In this document: positions 54,091 through 62,457 of the stretch, one piece after another
How positions within the stretch are numbered: the first letter of the stretch is position 1
Layout of the letters: each line of letters begins with the position of its first letter
DNA from: Kaistella sp.
GTDB lineage: Bacteria; Bacteroidota; Bacteroidia; Flavobacteriales; Weeksellaceae
Assembly (NCBI GenBank): GCA_019459085.1
Contig: JAIBEW010000029.1
Coordinates: 186,001 to 250,000, forward strand
Length of the DNA: 64,000 nt
Direction: 5' to 3'
The notes under the pieces: model-generated
Seen by the model: only the letters and a program-made list of their open reading frames with translations
Told to the model about the DNA's origin: nothing
Database searches by the model: none
Translations under genes and position numbers: made by a program

Positions 54091-55785
54091 ATGAAATCAG
54101 GTTTTTTCTTACTTTTTTTACTCTCACAGTTATTTTCTGCCCAACAATTCCAAACACCCTACGAAAAAGGCAACGGCAACCGGTCGGTGACTTACGAAGA
54201 AATGGTGAAATACTACGATAATTTAGACCATAATTTTGAAACCATTTCCGTTGAAAATTTCGGAGAAGATGATAACGGAGAACCGATAAAAGTGGTGGTT
54301 TTTGCGCCTTTAAATAGTAAAAAAAGTCCCGCGATTCTGATCAATAATGGAATCCACCCCGGTGAACCCGACGGAATTGATGCGACAATGATGCTCATGC
54401 GCGATCTGGCCATTGGAAAAATCTCCTCGAACAGTCTGAAAATTGCTGCCGTTCAGTCTTACAATATTTCGGGAATGCTGCGACGCGGAAAATACAGCCG
54501 TGCGAACCAAAACGGGCCTGAAGAATACGGCTTCCGCGGAAATGCCAGAAACTACGACCTAAACCGCGATTTCATTAAGAACGACAGTGAAAATTCCAGG
54601 AGTTTTCAGCAGATCTTTCATTATTATAAACCGATTTATTTTATTGATAATCATGTAAGTAACGGAGCAGATTATCAGTATCTTTTTACCTATATTTCCA
54701 CCAATAAAGAAAGACTTGGGAAAACTTTAGGCGATTATTTCAACGTGAAAATGCAGCCTGAAATTCTGAAAAATTTAGAAAAGAAAGGGATTCTTACCAC
54801 ACCTTATGTCAATATTCACGGCGATTCTCCGGACGAAGGCTTTCCTGCGTTTATGGATTCTCCGCGTTATGCGACGGGTTACACGACACTATTCAATACA
54901 TTGGGAACGGTGGCGGAAACACATATGTTGAAGCCCTACAAAGACCGTGTTCGAGCGACATATGAATATATGCTGGAATCGATGAATTTTGTTGGGGAAA
55001 ATGCCGCTGAAATTAAGAAGAACATGGCGGAAAGTTCAGCTCCGTTGCAACCCGGAAACACATACACTTTACAGTGGAAACTGGATGACACAAAGTTTCA
55101 GCTCATTGATTTTAAAGGCTATGAGGCCGGTAAAAAGACGAGTGAAGTTTCCGGAAAACCAAGATTGTTTTACGACAGAACGAAGCCTTTCAACAGAAAA
55201 GTGAAGTTTTTTGATGAATATGTTTCCACAAAACAAATCACAATTCCGCGTTACTATGTGATTCCGAAATCCGAAAGAAAAGTGATTGAATTTCTGAAGC
55301 GGAACAACATTAAAATGCAGGAAATTGCCCAGGATTCTGCGATGAATGTTGAGCTTTACCGCATCGCGGATTTTAAAACAGTAAAAAATCCTTACGAAGG
55401 ACACTATCTTCATTATGAAACCAAAGCGAGATCGGAATTCAAAAACAGAAGTTTCAGAAAAGGGGATTTTCTGGTTTCCACGAAGCAAGAGGGCGTGAAA
55501 TATCTGCTCGAAACTCTGGAGCCGGAAGCTACAGATTCTTTTTTCAACTGGAATTTCTTTGATGCGGTTCTGGGACAGAAAGAATATTTCTCCGACTATG
55601 TTTTTGAAGATACCGCGGCAGAATTGCTGAAAAAAAGTCAGGTTTTAAAGACTGCTTTCGAATTTAAAAAAATTGCAGAACCGGATTTTGCCCAGGATTC
55701 AAATGCGCAGTTGGAGTGGATCTACAAAAACTCCGAATATTATGAAGGAAGTGTAAATCTGTACCCAATTTTCAGGATTCTGTAA
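54091..55785 (+). CDS. M14-family zinc carboxypeptidase, exported
   Basis: A 564-residue metallopeptidase with a signal peptide (FFLLFLLSQLFSAQ). The zinc ligands are visible as His and Glu in NNGIHPGEPDG (about 87-97) and a later His in FIDNHVSNGADYQY (about 190-203), and RNYDLNRDFIK is the family's Arg/Asn segment. The C-terminal 230 residues are beta-rich and without recognised motifs. It may act on peptides or glycopeptides in the envelope. The stop abuts the stop of the convergent cupin gene with no spacer. Confidence 0.9.
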   Translation: MKSGFFLLFLLSQLFSAQQFQTPYEKGNGNRSVTYEEMVKYYDNLDHNFETISVENFGEDDNGEPIKVVVFAPLNSKKSPAILINNGIHPGEPDGIDATMMLMRDLAIGKISSNSLKIAAVQSYNISGMLRRGKYSRANQNGPEEYGFRGNARNYDLNRDFIKNDSENSRSFQQIFHYYKPIYFIDNHVSNGADYQYLFTYISTNKERLGKTLGDYFNVKMQPEILKNLEKKGILTTPYVNIHGDSPDEGFPAFMDSPRYATGYTTLFNTLGTVAETHMLKPYKDRVRATYEYMLESMNFVGENAAEIKKNMAESSAPLQPGNTYTLQWKLDDTKFQLIDFKGYEAGKKTSEVSGKPRLFYDRTKPFNRKVKFFDEYVSTKQITIPRYYVIPKSERKVIEFLKRNNIKMQEIAQDSAMNVELYRIADFKTVKNPYEGHYLHYETKARSEFKNRSFRKGDFLVSTKQEGVKYLLETLEPEATDSFFNWNFFDAVLGQKEYFSDYVFEDTAAELLKKSQVLKTAFEFKKIAEPDFAQDSNAQLEWIYKNSEYYEGSVNLYPIFRIL

Positions 55786-56670
55786 TTATTTTTTCGGCAG
55801 ATTTTTTTTCAGCGCATAATTGGCATTGGCAATCGCTGTTTTCTCTTTCCAGTCCATATACCGATTCTTCAGCAGTTTTTTCATCAGATTATCTGCATTT
55901 CTCTGCACGGTCAGGTTCCAGAGCGAACGTGCTTTTACCGCTAAGGATTTATCCCAGGCCCGCAGCGAAATCGAAAAGCTACCGTCCAGATATTTCATCC
56001 AGTGCCAGTAACCCGAAGGCATAAAAAGGGTGTCGCCGTGTTCCAGGAAGCATTCCAAACCTTCCACGCCGTCTAAGGCCGGATATTTTTCGAAATCCGG
56101 ATTTTCAATATCATAGTCTTCCAGCGCGTAGGTTGCATACGGAAGTTTATAGAGCCGGTCTTTCCATTTATAATCGAAAAGGAGAATGTGTTTCCGTCCG
56201 TTGAAATGGGTGTGGAAAATATGCGCCATATCAATGTCGTAATGAAGGAAAGTTACAGAACCTTTTCCGCCGAAAAACATACTCGGATATTTGTCCAGAA
56301 AACCACCCATCAAATCTTTTGGAGGGAGATAATCATCAAGGAGTTTTTTCGCCTGTTTTATGGGATCAAAAAAGAAAATCCGAAGATCGGTAGGCTCACT
56401 TTTAATTAAATCGATATAATCACCAAATTTCATTTTAGTTTTTGGTGCATTAATAGGAGCTGCAGGATCCGCTTTCGACGAATCATAGAGTGGAACTTCT
56501 GTTTCTCCCACAATTTCCTTCATATAATCGAGGGTCCATTTCTGGTAAGCCGGCCATTTTTTAGCCATGTTACGGATCACGACAGGCTTTTTCGGTTTCA
56601 GGTATTTTTCACGGAATTCTTCTTGCGAAATATCGTCTACAACATCAATCGGTTTTAAGTGAAGTCCCAT
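55786..56670 (-). CDS. JmjC/cupin-like 2-oxoglutarate oxygenase-type protein
   Basis: A 294-residue cytoplasmic protein of the cupin-8/JmjC class. The Fe-binding HxD is in TFLHYDIDMAH (about 140-150) and the distal His in PSGYWHWMKYLDGSFSISLRAWD (about 219-241). The N terminus reads ISQEEFREKYLKPKKPVVIRNMAKKWPAYQKW, typical of the tRNA-wybutosine/FIH-like family. The substrate is unknown; protein or RNA hydroxylation is possible. Confidence 0.87.
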   Translation of the reverse strand: MGLHLKPIDVVDDISQEEFREKYLKPKKPVVIRNMAKKWPAYQKWTLDYMKEIVGETEVPLYDSSKADPAAPINAPKTKMKFGDYIDLIKSEPTDLRIFFFDPIKQAKKLLDDYLPPKDLMGGFLDKYPSMFFGGKGSVTFLHYDIDMAHIFHTHFNGRKHILLFDYKWKDRLYKLPYATYALEDYDIENPDFEKYPALDGVEGLECFLEHGDTLFMPSGYWHWMKYLDGSFSISLRAWDKSLAVKARSLWNLTVQRNADNLMKKLLKNRYMDWKEKTAIANANYALKKNLPKK

Positions 56671-56888
56671 ATTATGAAAATATTAATTGTCAAAAGTATT
56701 AAATTTTTAAGCACCGCCATATATTTTTGATTTGTTCAGAAGGCAGATTATGATGCTTATCAATAATCAATCCCAAATTTGCTGTTAAAAGAGATAATTT
56801 GATAATGATCACTGAAATTGTTCAACTCAAAAGTTTTGTAACAATTCAAAAGGTTTTTTTACTAATACCATGACTATAAATTGAAACC

Positions 56889-59594
56889 ATGAAACAATCG
56901 CTTACTTTTTTTCTGATTTTATTTTTCACCACCACTGCATTTGCACAGAAAACCATTACTGGAAAGGTAGTGGATTCTGACGGCGAAGTTGTTCCAAGTG
57001 CAAGTGTGACGGTTGAAGAGCCCGGCAAAGATGCCATTATTGCCTACGGAATTTCCAATGCTAAAGGTGAATATAAAGTTACTTTCACTACTTTGGAACC
57101 CAATGTGGAAATGAAAGTTAAGGCATTCAACCAGAAACCTCTGACCAAAACGGTGAAAAATGAGAATCAGAACCTCAATTTTTCGATGGATTCTGAAGCC
57201 ACAGAAATTAAGGAGGTGAAACTGAAAACCAAACTCATCACCAAAAAAGGGGACACGATTTCTTATGATTTAAAAGCTTTTGAAAGCAAAGCCGACCGCA
57301 CCTTGGCTGATGTTCTGAGAAAAATTCCCGGAATTGAAGTAAATGGTGATGGAACTGTTCTTTATCAGGGCGAACCGATTAATAAATTCTATGTAAACGG
57401 AAAAGATTTAATGGAAGGTGGTTACGGAACCATCAACAACTCATTGCCGAAAGATGCTGTACAGAAGGTGGAAGTGATGGAAAATCACCAACCGGTGAAA
57501 ATTCTTCAGGATAAAGTTCCTTCGGAAAATGCAGCACTGAATGTTCAGTTGAAAAAATCTGTCACCATGACGGGGAGAGGAGAGGCCGGAACCGGCTTTG
57601 GCGATCCATGGCTCTGGAATTTAAAATTGACGCCGATGTTTTTCGGGCAGAAGAACCAGTGGGTCATCAACTATAAAACCAATAATAACGGCGAACAGGT
57701 GGAAAGTGAAGGAAATATCCTTTCATTCGGAAACCGTTATGAAGGAAGGAGAGGAAATGTCTCCCAAAACGACTGGCTGAATGTTGAAAATGCCTCGGTT
57801 CCCGACCTTCCGCAGAAAAGATACCTTATGAACAATATTCATTATCTGTCGGCAAATCTGCTTACGAATCCTTTCAAAAACAAAGAATGGGAACTGAAAG
57901 CCAATGCCAGTTATACCAATAATGTGGTTACCCGGGATTCTTATGATGAGGATTATTATTTCGCTACGCAGAATTCTGTTATAACCAATATTTCGAATAA
58001 GTTTTTTACCGATAAAGCAAAAGGAGAATTGATTTTCACGAAGAATGCCAAAAAAGGGTTCTTTAAAAACGTAACGACTTTTTCACAGTTCTGGAATGCA
58101 GACCGGACGAATGTGAACAGAAATGATTTTTATGGAGCCAGAACAGGTCAGCAGGCAATTGAGTCGCCTACTTCTTCGTTCCAAAACTCTTTAAGCACCA
58201 TTATTCCGTGGAAAGAAAAACTGGTGAATTTCATGTCCTACATCAGTTATCAGGACGACAGACAGACGCTGGAAATTCTGCCGTCTTCTTATTTGAGATT
58301 TGAAAACACTAAAACTGACGCAGATGATTTTCTTTTTGAAAACACAGATTCTGTAATCCAGGATCTCCGCATTAAAACTTTAGAAATCAATCATTCCGCA
58401 AGTGTTGGTTTTTCTGCAAAAAAATGGACTTTCACGCCGGAAGTCGGGTTAAATTTTTCCAGAGATCAGCTCAATACCGAGTTTTCTACCGTGACCAACG
58501 GCGTTATTTCTCCGTACGGAACAGATTACACCAACGACCTTACGTTTACAAATGCAGTTCCGTATGCCTCTTTAGGAATTAACTTTAAAAGCGATGCCTG
58601 GATGCTTTATTCCCAGTTTCCCATTAATTTCAACAATATTAAAGCAGACGACCCGGCGAGGAACGTTTCAAAAACGGTAAATAAACTGACTTTTGAGCCT
58701 TCGCTTTTTGCGCAGTATTCATTCGCCTCTTTTTGGAAAGCCAGTGTAAGCGCGAACATGAACTATAACTTCGGAAGTACAAACGACAGTTATGCAGGAT
58801 TCATATTTTCGAGTCCCACTTCGCCGTCTGCAATGAGCGCAGCCAATCCGCTTCCCGAAACATTTTCGAAATCTGCAGGATCAAGGATTGAGTACCGGAA
58901 TCCACTGAACAACCTCTTCTTCAATGTAAATTACCGTTACAGCAATACAAACCGGAATATTATCGGGAATTCCTTTAACGATGGTTCGGGATTTACGACA
59001 ACCCAATTCGAAGAAAGGGACAATCAAACCACCTCCAAAACTGCCGGAGCAGAAATCGGAAAATATTTTCCTAAATTTAAAAGCAATGCTTCACTAAACT
59101 TCAATAATACAGTTTCATTATCTGAGGCTCTCAACACTTTTCCGGAGCTGGGCGAAGTTTTTTATGAAATAAAAAGCACTTCTAACAGAGTTGGTTTTAA
59201 GTTGAACAATACTTATTTTTCGTGGATGAGTGTAGATTATAATCTTACCTATTCGTGGAACGAGCAGGAAAGTTTTCTCAATAATTCTAAGAACAATGGC
59301 TTTAACCATAATTTAAGCACCTATTTTTATCCGGTGGAGAACCATACCATAGGATTTATCTGGGACCAAATCAATTCCGGAAACAATCTGACGAGCTACA
59401 AAAATGCTTTTTATGACCTTTCTTACCAGTATACCTGGGCAGCAAAAAAAGTAGATTTTGAAGTGAAGTGGATGAATATTGCGAACCGGAAAGTTTTTGA
59501 AAGATATTCGATAAACACAACTTCTGAAAGTTTTACAAGAATGCAGCTGCGCCCAAGTCAGGTCATGTTTACGGTAAAATTCAATTTTAAATAA
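56889..59594 (+). CDS. Outer-membrane beta-barrel receptor with CarboxypepD-reg-like domain
   Basis: A 901-residue protein with a signal peptide (LTFFLILFFTTTAFAQ), a carboxypeptidase-D regulatory-like sandwich (about 20-105, KTITGKVVDSDGEVVPSASV), a short plug-like segment (about 120-230, ADRTLADVLRKIPGIEVNGDG) and a long barrel of the Outer membrane protein beta-barrel family. No TonB box is evident. The next gene, 6 bp later, is a GLPGLI protein, so they work together or share regulation. The ligand is unknown. Confidence 0.87.
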   Translation: MKQSLTFFLILFFTTTAFAQKTITGKVVDSDGEVVPSASVTVEEPGKDAIIAYGISNAKGEYKVTFTTLEPNVEMKVKAFNQKPLTKTVKNENQNLNFSMDSEATEIKEVKLKTKLITKKGDTISYDLKAFESKADRTLADVLRKIPGIEVNGDGTVLYQGEPINKFYVNGKDLMEGGYGTINNSLPKDAVQKVEVMENHQPVKILQDKVPSENAALNVQLKKSVTMTGRGEAGTGFGDPWLWNLKLTPMFFGQKNQWVINYKTNNNGEQVESEGNILSFGNRYEGRRGNVSQNDWLNVENASVPDLPQKRYLMNNIHYLSANLLTNPFKNKEWELKANASYTNNVVTRDSYDEDYYFATQNSVITNISNKFFTDKAKGELIFTKNAKKGFFKNVTTFSQFWNADRTNVNRNDFYGARTGQQAIESPTSSFQNSLSTIIPWKEKLVNFMSYISYQDDRQTLEILPSSYLRFENTKTDADDFLFENTDSVIQDLRIKTLEINHSASVGFSAKKWTFTPEVGLNFSRDQLNTEFSTVTNGVISPYGTDYTNDLTFTNAVPYASLGINFKSDAWMLYSQFPINFNNIKADDPARNVSKTVNKLTFEPSLFAQYSFASFWKASVSANMNYNFGSTNDSYAGFIFSSPTSPSAMSAANPLPETFSKSAGSRIEYRNPLNNLFFNVNYRYSNTNRNIIGNSFNDGSGFTTTQFEERDNQTTSKTAGAEIGKYFPKFKSNASLNFNNTVSLSEALNTFPELGEVFYEIKSTSNRVGFKLNNTYFSWMSVDYNLTYSWNEQESFLNNSKNNGFNHNLSTYFYPVENHTIGFIWDQINSGNNLTSYKNAFYDLSYQYTWAAKKVDFEVKWMNIANRKVFERYSINTTSESFTRMQLRPSQVMFTVKFNFK

Positions 59595-59600
59595 TCGGTC

Positions 59601-60473
59601 ATGAAAAAAATTGCAATCTTTTTTGTGTTGTTCTCATTGCTTTTTTCAGCGCAGAACAGCAGAGTGATTTATGAATACAGATTTCGCCCGGATTCTACAA
59701 AAACCGACAGTCTTAAAAAGGAATGGATGTATCTTGATATCCATGAAAACGGCTCAAAATATTACAGCAAAAGCGCTTTTGAAAGCGATTCCATTATCAA
59801 TGAGAGCATCAAAAAACAGATGGCGTCCGGAATGAGAAGCATTTCGGTATCCAGACAAAGAGATGGCGGAGAAGTTGATTATGAGGTGGAAAAAACCTAT
59901 CCCGATTACAAAACTTTTTTGGTAACCGATATTGGCAACGACTCCTATAAAGTGCTGGAAGACAGGAAACCGGTCTGGAGAATCTTACCCGAAAAAAAGC
60001 AGTTGGGTGAATTTGAAGTTCAGAAAGCGGCCACCAATTTTGCCGGCAGAAACTGGACTGCCTGGTTCACTACCGATGTTCCCGTTCAGGACGGACCGTA
60101 TAAATTCTCCGGACTTCCAGGATTAATCGTTGAAATTTCAGATGAGACAGGCAGCCACCGGATGGAACTCAAAGGAATTAAAAAAATTCCCGAAACCAAA
60201 CAGGAGAAACTGGACACCAAAGGTCAAGACATTCCGTTGCTCAGCAAAAAACCGATAGAAGTGAACCGCCAGCAATATGTAAAGCTGCTTAAACAGCACG
60301 AAAATGATCCGGTTCAGGGAATGCGCGAAATGCTGAACCGTCCTAATTCCAAAGTAAAAATCAATATCAACGGAAAAGAGATTTCGGAACCAAAAGATAT
60401 TTTAAGAGAGATGGAAAAATCGGCCCGGGAAGAAATGGCGCGCAATAACAACAGAATAGAACTGAAACCATAA
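59601..60473 (+). CDS. GLPGLI family protein (first copy)
   Basis: A 290-residue exported protein (signal IAIFFVLFSLLFSAQ). The family name motif is present as GPYKFSGLPGLIVEISD, preceded by NWTAWFTTDVPVQDGPYK, as in all members. The function of GLPGLI proteins is unknown; they occur beside TonB-type receptors in Flavobacteriia, as here, 6 bp after the barrel gene. It ends with a charged helix (REMEKSAREEMARNNN). Confidence 0.9.
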   Translation: MKKIAIFFVLFSLLFSAQNSRVIYEYRFRPDSTKTDSLKKEWMYLDIHENGSKYYSKSAFESDSIINESIKKQMASGMRSISVSRQRDGGEVDYEVEKTYPDYKTFLVTDIGNDSYKVLEDRKPVWRILPEKKQLGEFEVQKAATNFAGRNWTAWFTTDVPVQDGPYKFSGLPGLIVEISDETGSHRMELKGIKKIPETKQEKLDTKGQDIPLLSKKPIEVNRQQYVKLLKQHENDPVQGMREMLNRPNSKVKININGKEISEPKDILREMEKSAREEMARNNNRIELKP

Positions 60474-60476
60474 ACG

Positions 60477-60505
60477 AAGCCCCAATTTTTGGGGCTTTAT
60501 TTTTT
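60477..60505. terminator. Terminator after the first GLPGLI gene
   Basis: AAGCCCCAA (60477-60485) pairs with TTGGGGCTT (60489-60497), with a T run following. Convergent with the dinB gene. Confidence 0.85.
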
Positions 60506-60513
60506 CTGAATTT

Positions 60514-61011
60514 CTAAAAACTTTCATCATCCGCTGTAGGACCGTAACTTCCGGGAAGCGGAATATCGAGCAGACGGTAATAAACGCCCAGCTGCGCGCG
60601 GTGATGCGTGATTTGGTCCAGCGCAACCCTGATCGCTTCGTATTTGTTATAATCTGCGAGTTGTTTTTCACCCACATTCATCGTCCAGCGACCATTCAGA
60701 TCCTCTTCAGTGATGTTTTCCAGAGCCTTTTTGCTGTTGGCATAATCATCTTCCAGTTTTTGCTGAAGTTCCTTTTTTGTCGTTAAAAAGGTAGGTTGAT
60801 AATCACCGGCCGCAAAATCGAGTTTTTCTGTTTTCAGCATAAAGTCCGGCCAACCGAAAATTTCTGCAACATGAGTCGCTAGCGGCATCAGTTTCATGCT
60901 TTTTTCGTGCGGTGCATAATCGTTTTTTTCCTCGGGAAAAAGGGCAAAGAACTTTTTAGTGGTCTCATATTCCTGCTGCAGCTCTTTTCGTAAATGTGGT
61001 AAAGAATCCAT
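60514..61011 (-). CDS. DinB-family protein
   Basis: A 165-residue four-helix-bundle protein of the DinB/YfiT superfamily, which often binds a metal through three His; enzymatic role varies (thiol transferases and others). His residues suited to metal binding are in LATHVAEIFGWPDFM (about 46-60) and ITHHRAQLGVYYRLL (about 135-149). No signal peptide, so cytoplasmic. It sits alone on the minus strand between the two GLPGLI genes. Confidence 0.85.
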   Translation of the reverse strand: MDSLPHLRKELQQEYETTKKFFALFPEEKNDYAPHEKSMKLMPLATHVAEIFGWPDFMLKTEKLDFAAGDYQPTFLTTKKELQQKLEDDYANSKKALENITEEDLNGRWTMNVGEKQLADYNKYEAIRVALDQITHHRAQLGVYYRLLDIPLPGSYGPTADDESF

Positions 61012-61133
61012 AATTTTTTTATAAAGTTAAAAATTTCATCCGTACTTATAATTAAATCATTATTAAAATTTTCATAAAAATTTCTGTAACAATTATGGGT
61101 TAATTTGAACTAATAGGTAAATAATTAAAAAAG

Positions 61134-62036
61134 ATGAAAAAAATAGTTACTTTGTTTTTGCTTACCATTTTCTTCGCTGCGAATGCACAGGAAACAGCAA
61201 ACAGGTTTTTTTATGAACTCACGTTCAAACCTAAAAAAGGAATAGATGTTACTGAAAAGGTGATCATGGTTTTAGACATTACGAAAGAGAAATCAATATA
61301 CCGCGACTACACGTTGATTGCACAGGATTCCATTCTTAAAGTTCAGATTGAAGCGATGCAGAAATCGGGAACGTTTAAAGACATTTCGAAGACGATTAAA
61401 ATGCCGAAGTTTTCTGAAAAAATCTACAAAATGTATCCTGATATGAAGATTTTGTATATCGAAAGGATTGCAAATGGATTTACTCCTATGAATATAGCCT
61501 ATAACGATGAGGTGAAATTCAACTGGAAGATTCAGAATGAGAAAGAAAAAGTAGGCACTTACAACACCCAGAAAGCTACAACAGAGTTTGGCGGAAGAAA
61601 ATGGACAGCCTGGTTTTCTACCGATCTGCCGTTTCAGGACGGACCTTATAAATTCTATGGACTTCCCGGTTTGATCGTGAAGATTGAAGATGATGCCAAA
61701 AACTATACGTGGGAACTGAGAGGAAATAAAACAATTGAGAACTTTAATGAAGTTTCTTATGCCGAGAGCATTTCGCCAGGCGGTTCCGGAGGAAAACCGG
61801 TGGAGGTTTCCAGAGAAAAATTCAATAAAACTTTTGGTGATTTTAAGAAAGATCCAATGGCTTCCGCAAGACCTTATCTAAAACCTGAAGTGTTATCCCA
61901 AAAAATGCCCGGAAGCGATACTACGATCGGCGAAATGGTGAAACAGCAGGAAAAAATGATGCGCGATTTTTATGATGCAAACACCAATCCTATAGAAATT
62001 GATGCAGAACCGGCCAACGGAAAAAAGAAAAACTAA
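61134..62036 (+). CDS. GLPGLI family protein (second copy)
   Basis: A 300-residue exported protein (signal IVTLFLLTIFFAANAQ). It has the same core as the first copy: KWTAWFSTDLPFQDGPYK followed by FYGLPGLIVKIEDD. The two differ elsewhere, so this is an old duplication or two members of one family gathered at one locus. Its C terminus (PIEIDAEPANGKKKN) is charged. Terminator follows at 62065. Confidence 0.9.
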   Translation: MKKIVTLFLLTIFFAANAQETANRFFYELTFKPKKGIDVTEKVIMVLDITKEKSIYRDYTLIAQDSILKVQIEAMQKSGTFKDISKTIKMPKFSEKIYKMYPDMKILYIERIANGFTPMNIAYNDEVKFNWKIQNEKEKVGTYNTQKATTEFGGRKWTAWFSTDLPFQDGPYKFYGLPGLIVKIEDDAKNYTWELRGNKTIENFNEVSYAESISPGGSGGKPVEVSREKFNKTFGDFKKDPMASARPYLKPEVLSQKMPGSDTTIGEMVKQQEKMMRDFYDANTNPIEIDAEPANGKKKN

Positions 62037-62064
62037 GCTTCATATCAGCTAAATTATATTGTTG

Positions 62065-62096
62065 ATCCGGGAACAGAAATGTTTCCGGATTTTTTA
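62065..62096 (+). terminator. Terminator after the second GLPGLI gene
   Basis: ATCCGGGAAC (62065-62074) pairs with GTTTCCGGAT (62081-62090) with one G-U pair, followed by TTTTT. Confidence 0.8.
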
Positions 62097-62150
62097 TATG
62101 AAATTGGTCATGTATACAGAATGTCCTTATTTAGATTAAATTTAAATAAC

Positions 62151-62158
62151 TATATTTG
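62151..62158 (+). promoter_or_regulatory. -7 box ahead of feoA
   Basis: TATATTTG matches TAnnTTTG. It overlaps the first possible TTG of the feoA frame (62156), so that codon cannot be the true start if this promoter is used. No Fur-like box was evident. Confidence 0.4.
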
Positions 62159-62176
62159 CCTCACAAAATCTTCATA

Positions 62177-62431
62177 TTGAAAAGAGACATTTCAGATAAA
62201 CTTTGCTGCTTCCCGAAAAACAAAAACGGGAAAATTGTGGGCTACGAAAATGAAGACCTCAGAATGCCGAACAAAATCATTGAAATGGGGCTTTTGCCCG
62301 AAACGGCTTTCAGGATTCTTTATCAGGCTCCGTTCAAAGGGCCGCTCTATATTGAATTTGGTGATGAAAAAAGCAGAATTGCACTTCGGGAAGAAGAAGC
62401 ACGCTTCATCATTGTTGAAGCCTTAAATTAG
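62177..62431 (+). CDS. feoA: FeoA-type ferrous iron transport protein
   Basis: Small SH3-like cytoplasmic partner of FeoB. From the TTG at 62177 it has 84 residues (DISDKLCCFPKNKNGKIVGY onward), with the family pattern NKIIEMGLLPETAFRILYQAPFKGPLYIEFG and the C-terminal IALREEEARFIIVE. No in-frame ATG is found upstream of the conserved part; a TTG at 62156 lies inside the promoter box. Start codon uncertain. feoB begins 26 bp after its stop. Confidence 0.85.
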   Translation: MKRDISDKLCCFPKNKNGKIVGYENEDLRMPNKIIEMGLLPETAFRILYQAPFKGPLYIEFGDEKSRIALREEEARFIIVEALN

Positions 62432-62457
62432 ATTTCAATTTTTAATGGATTAAGGTG

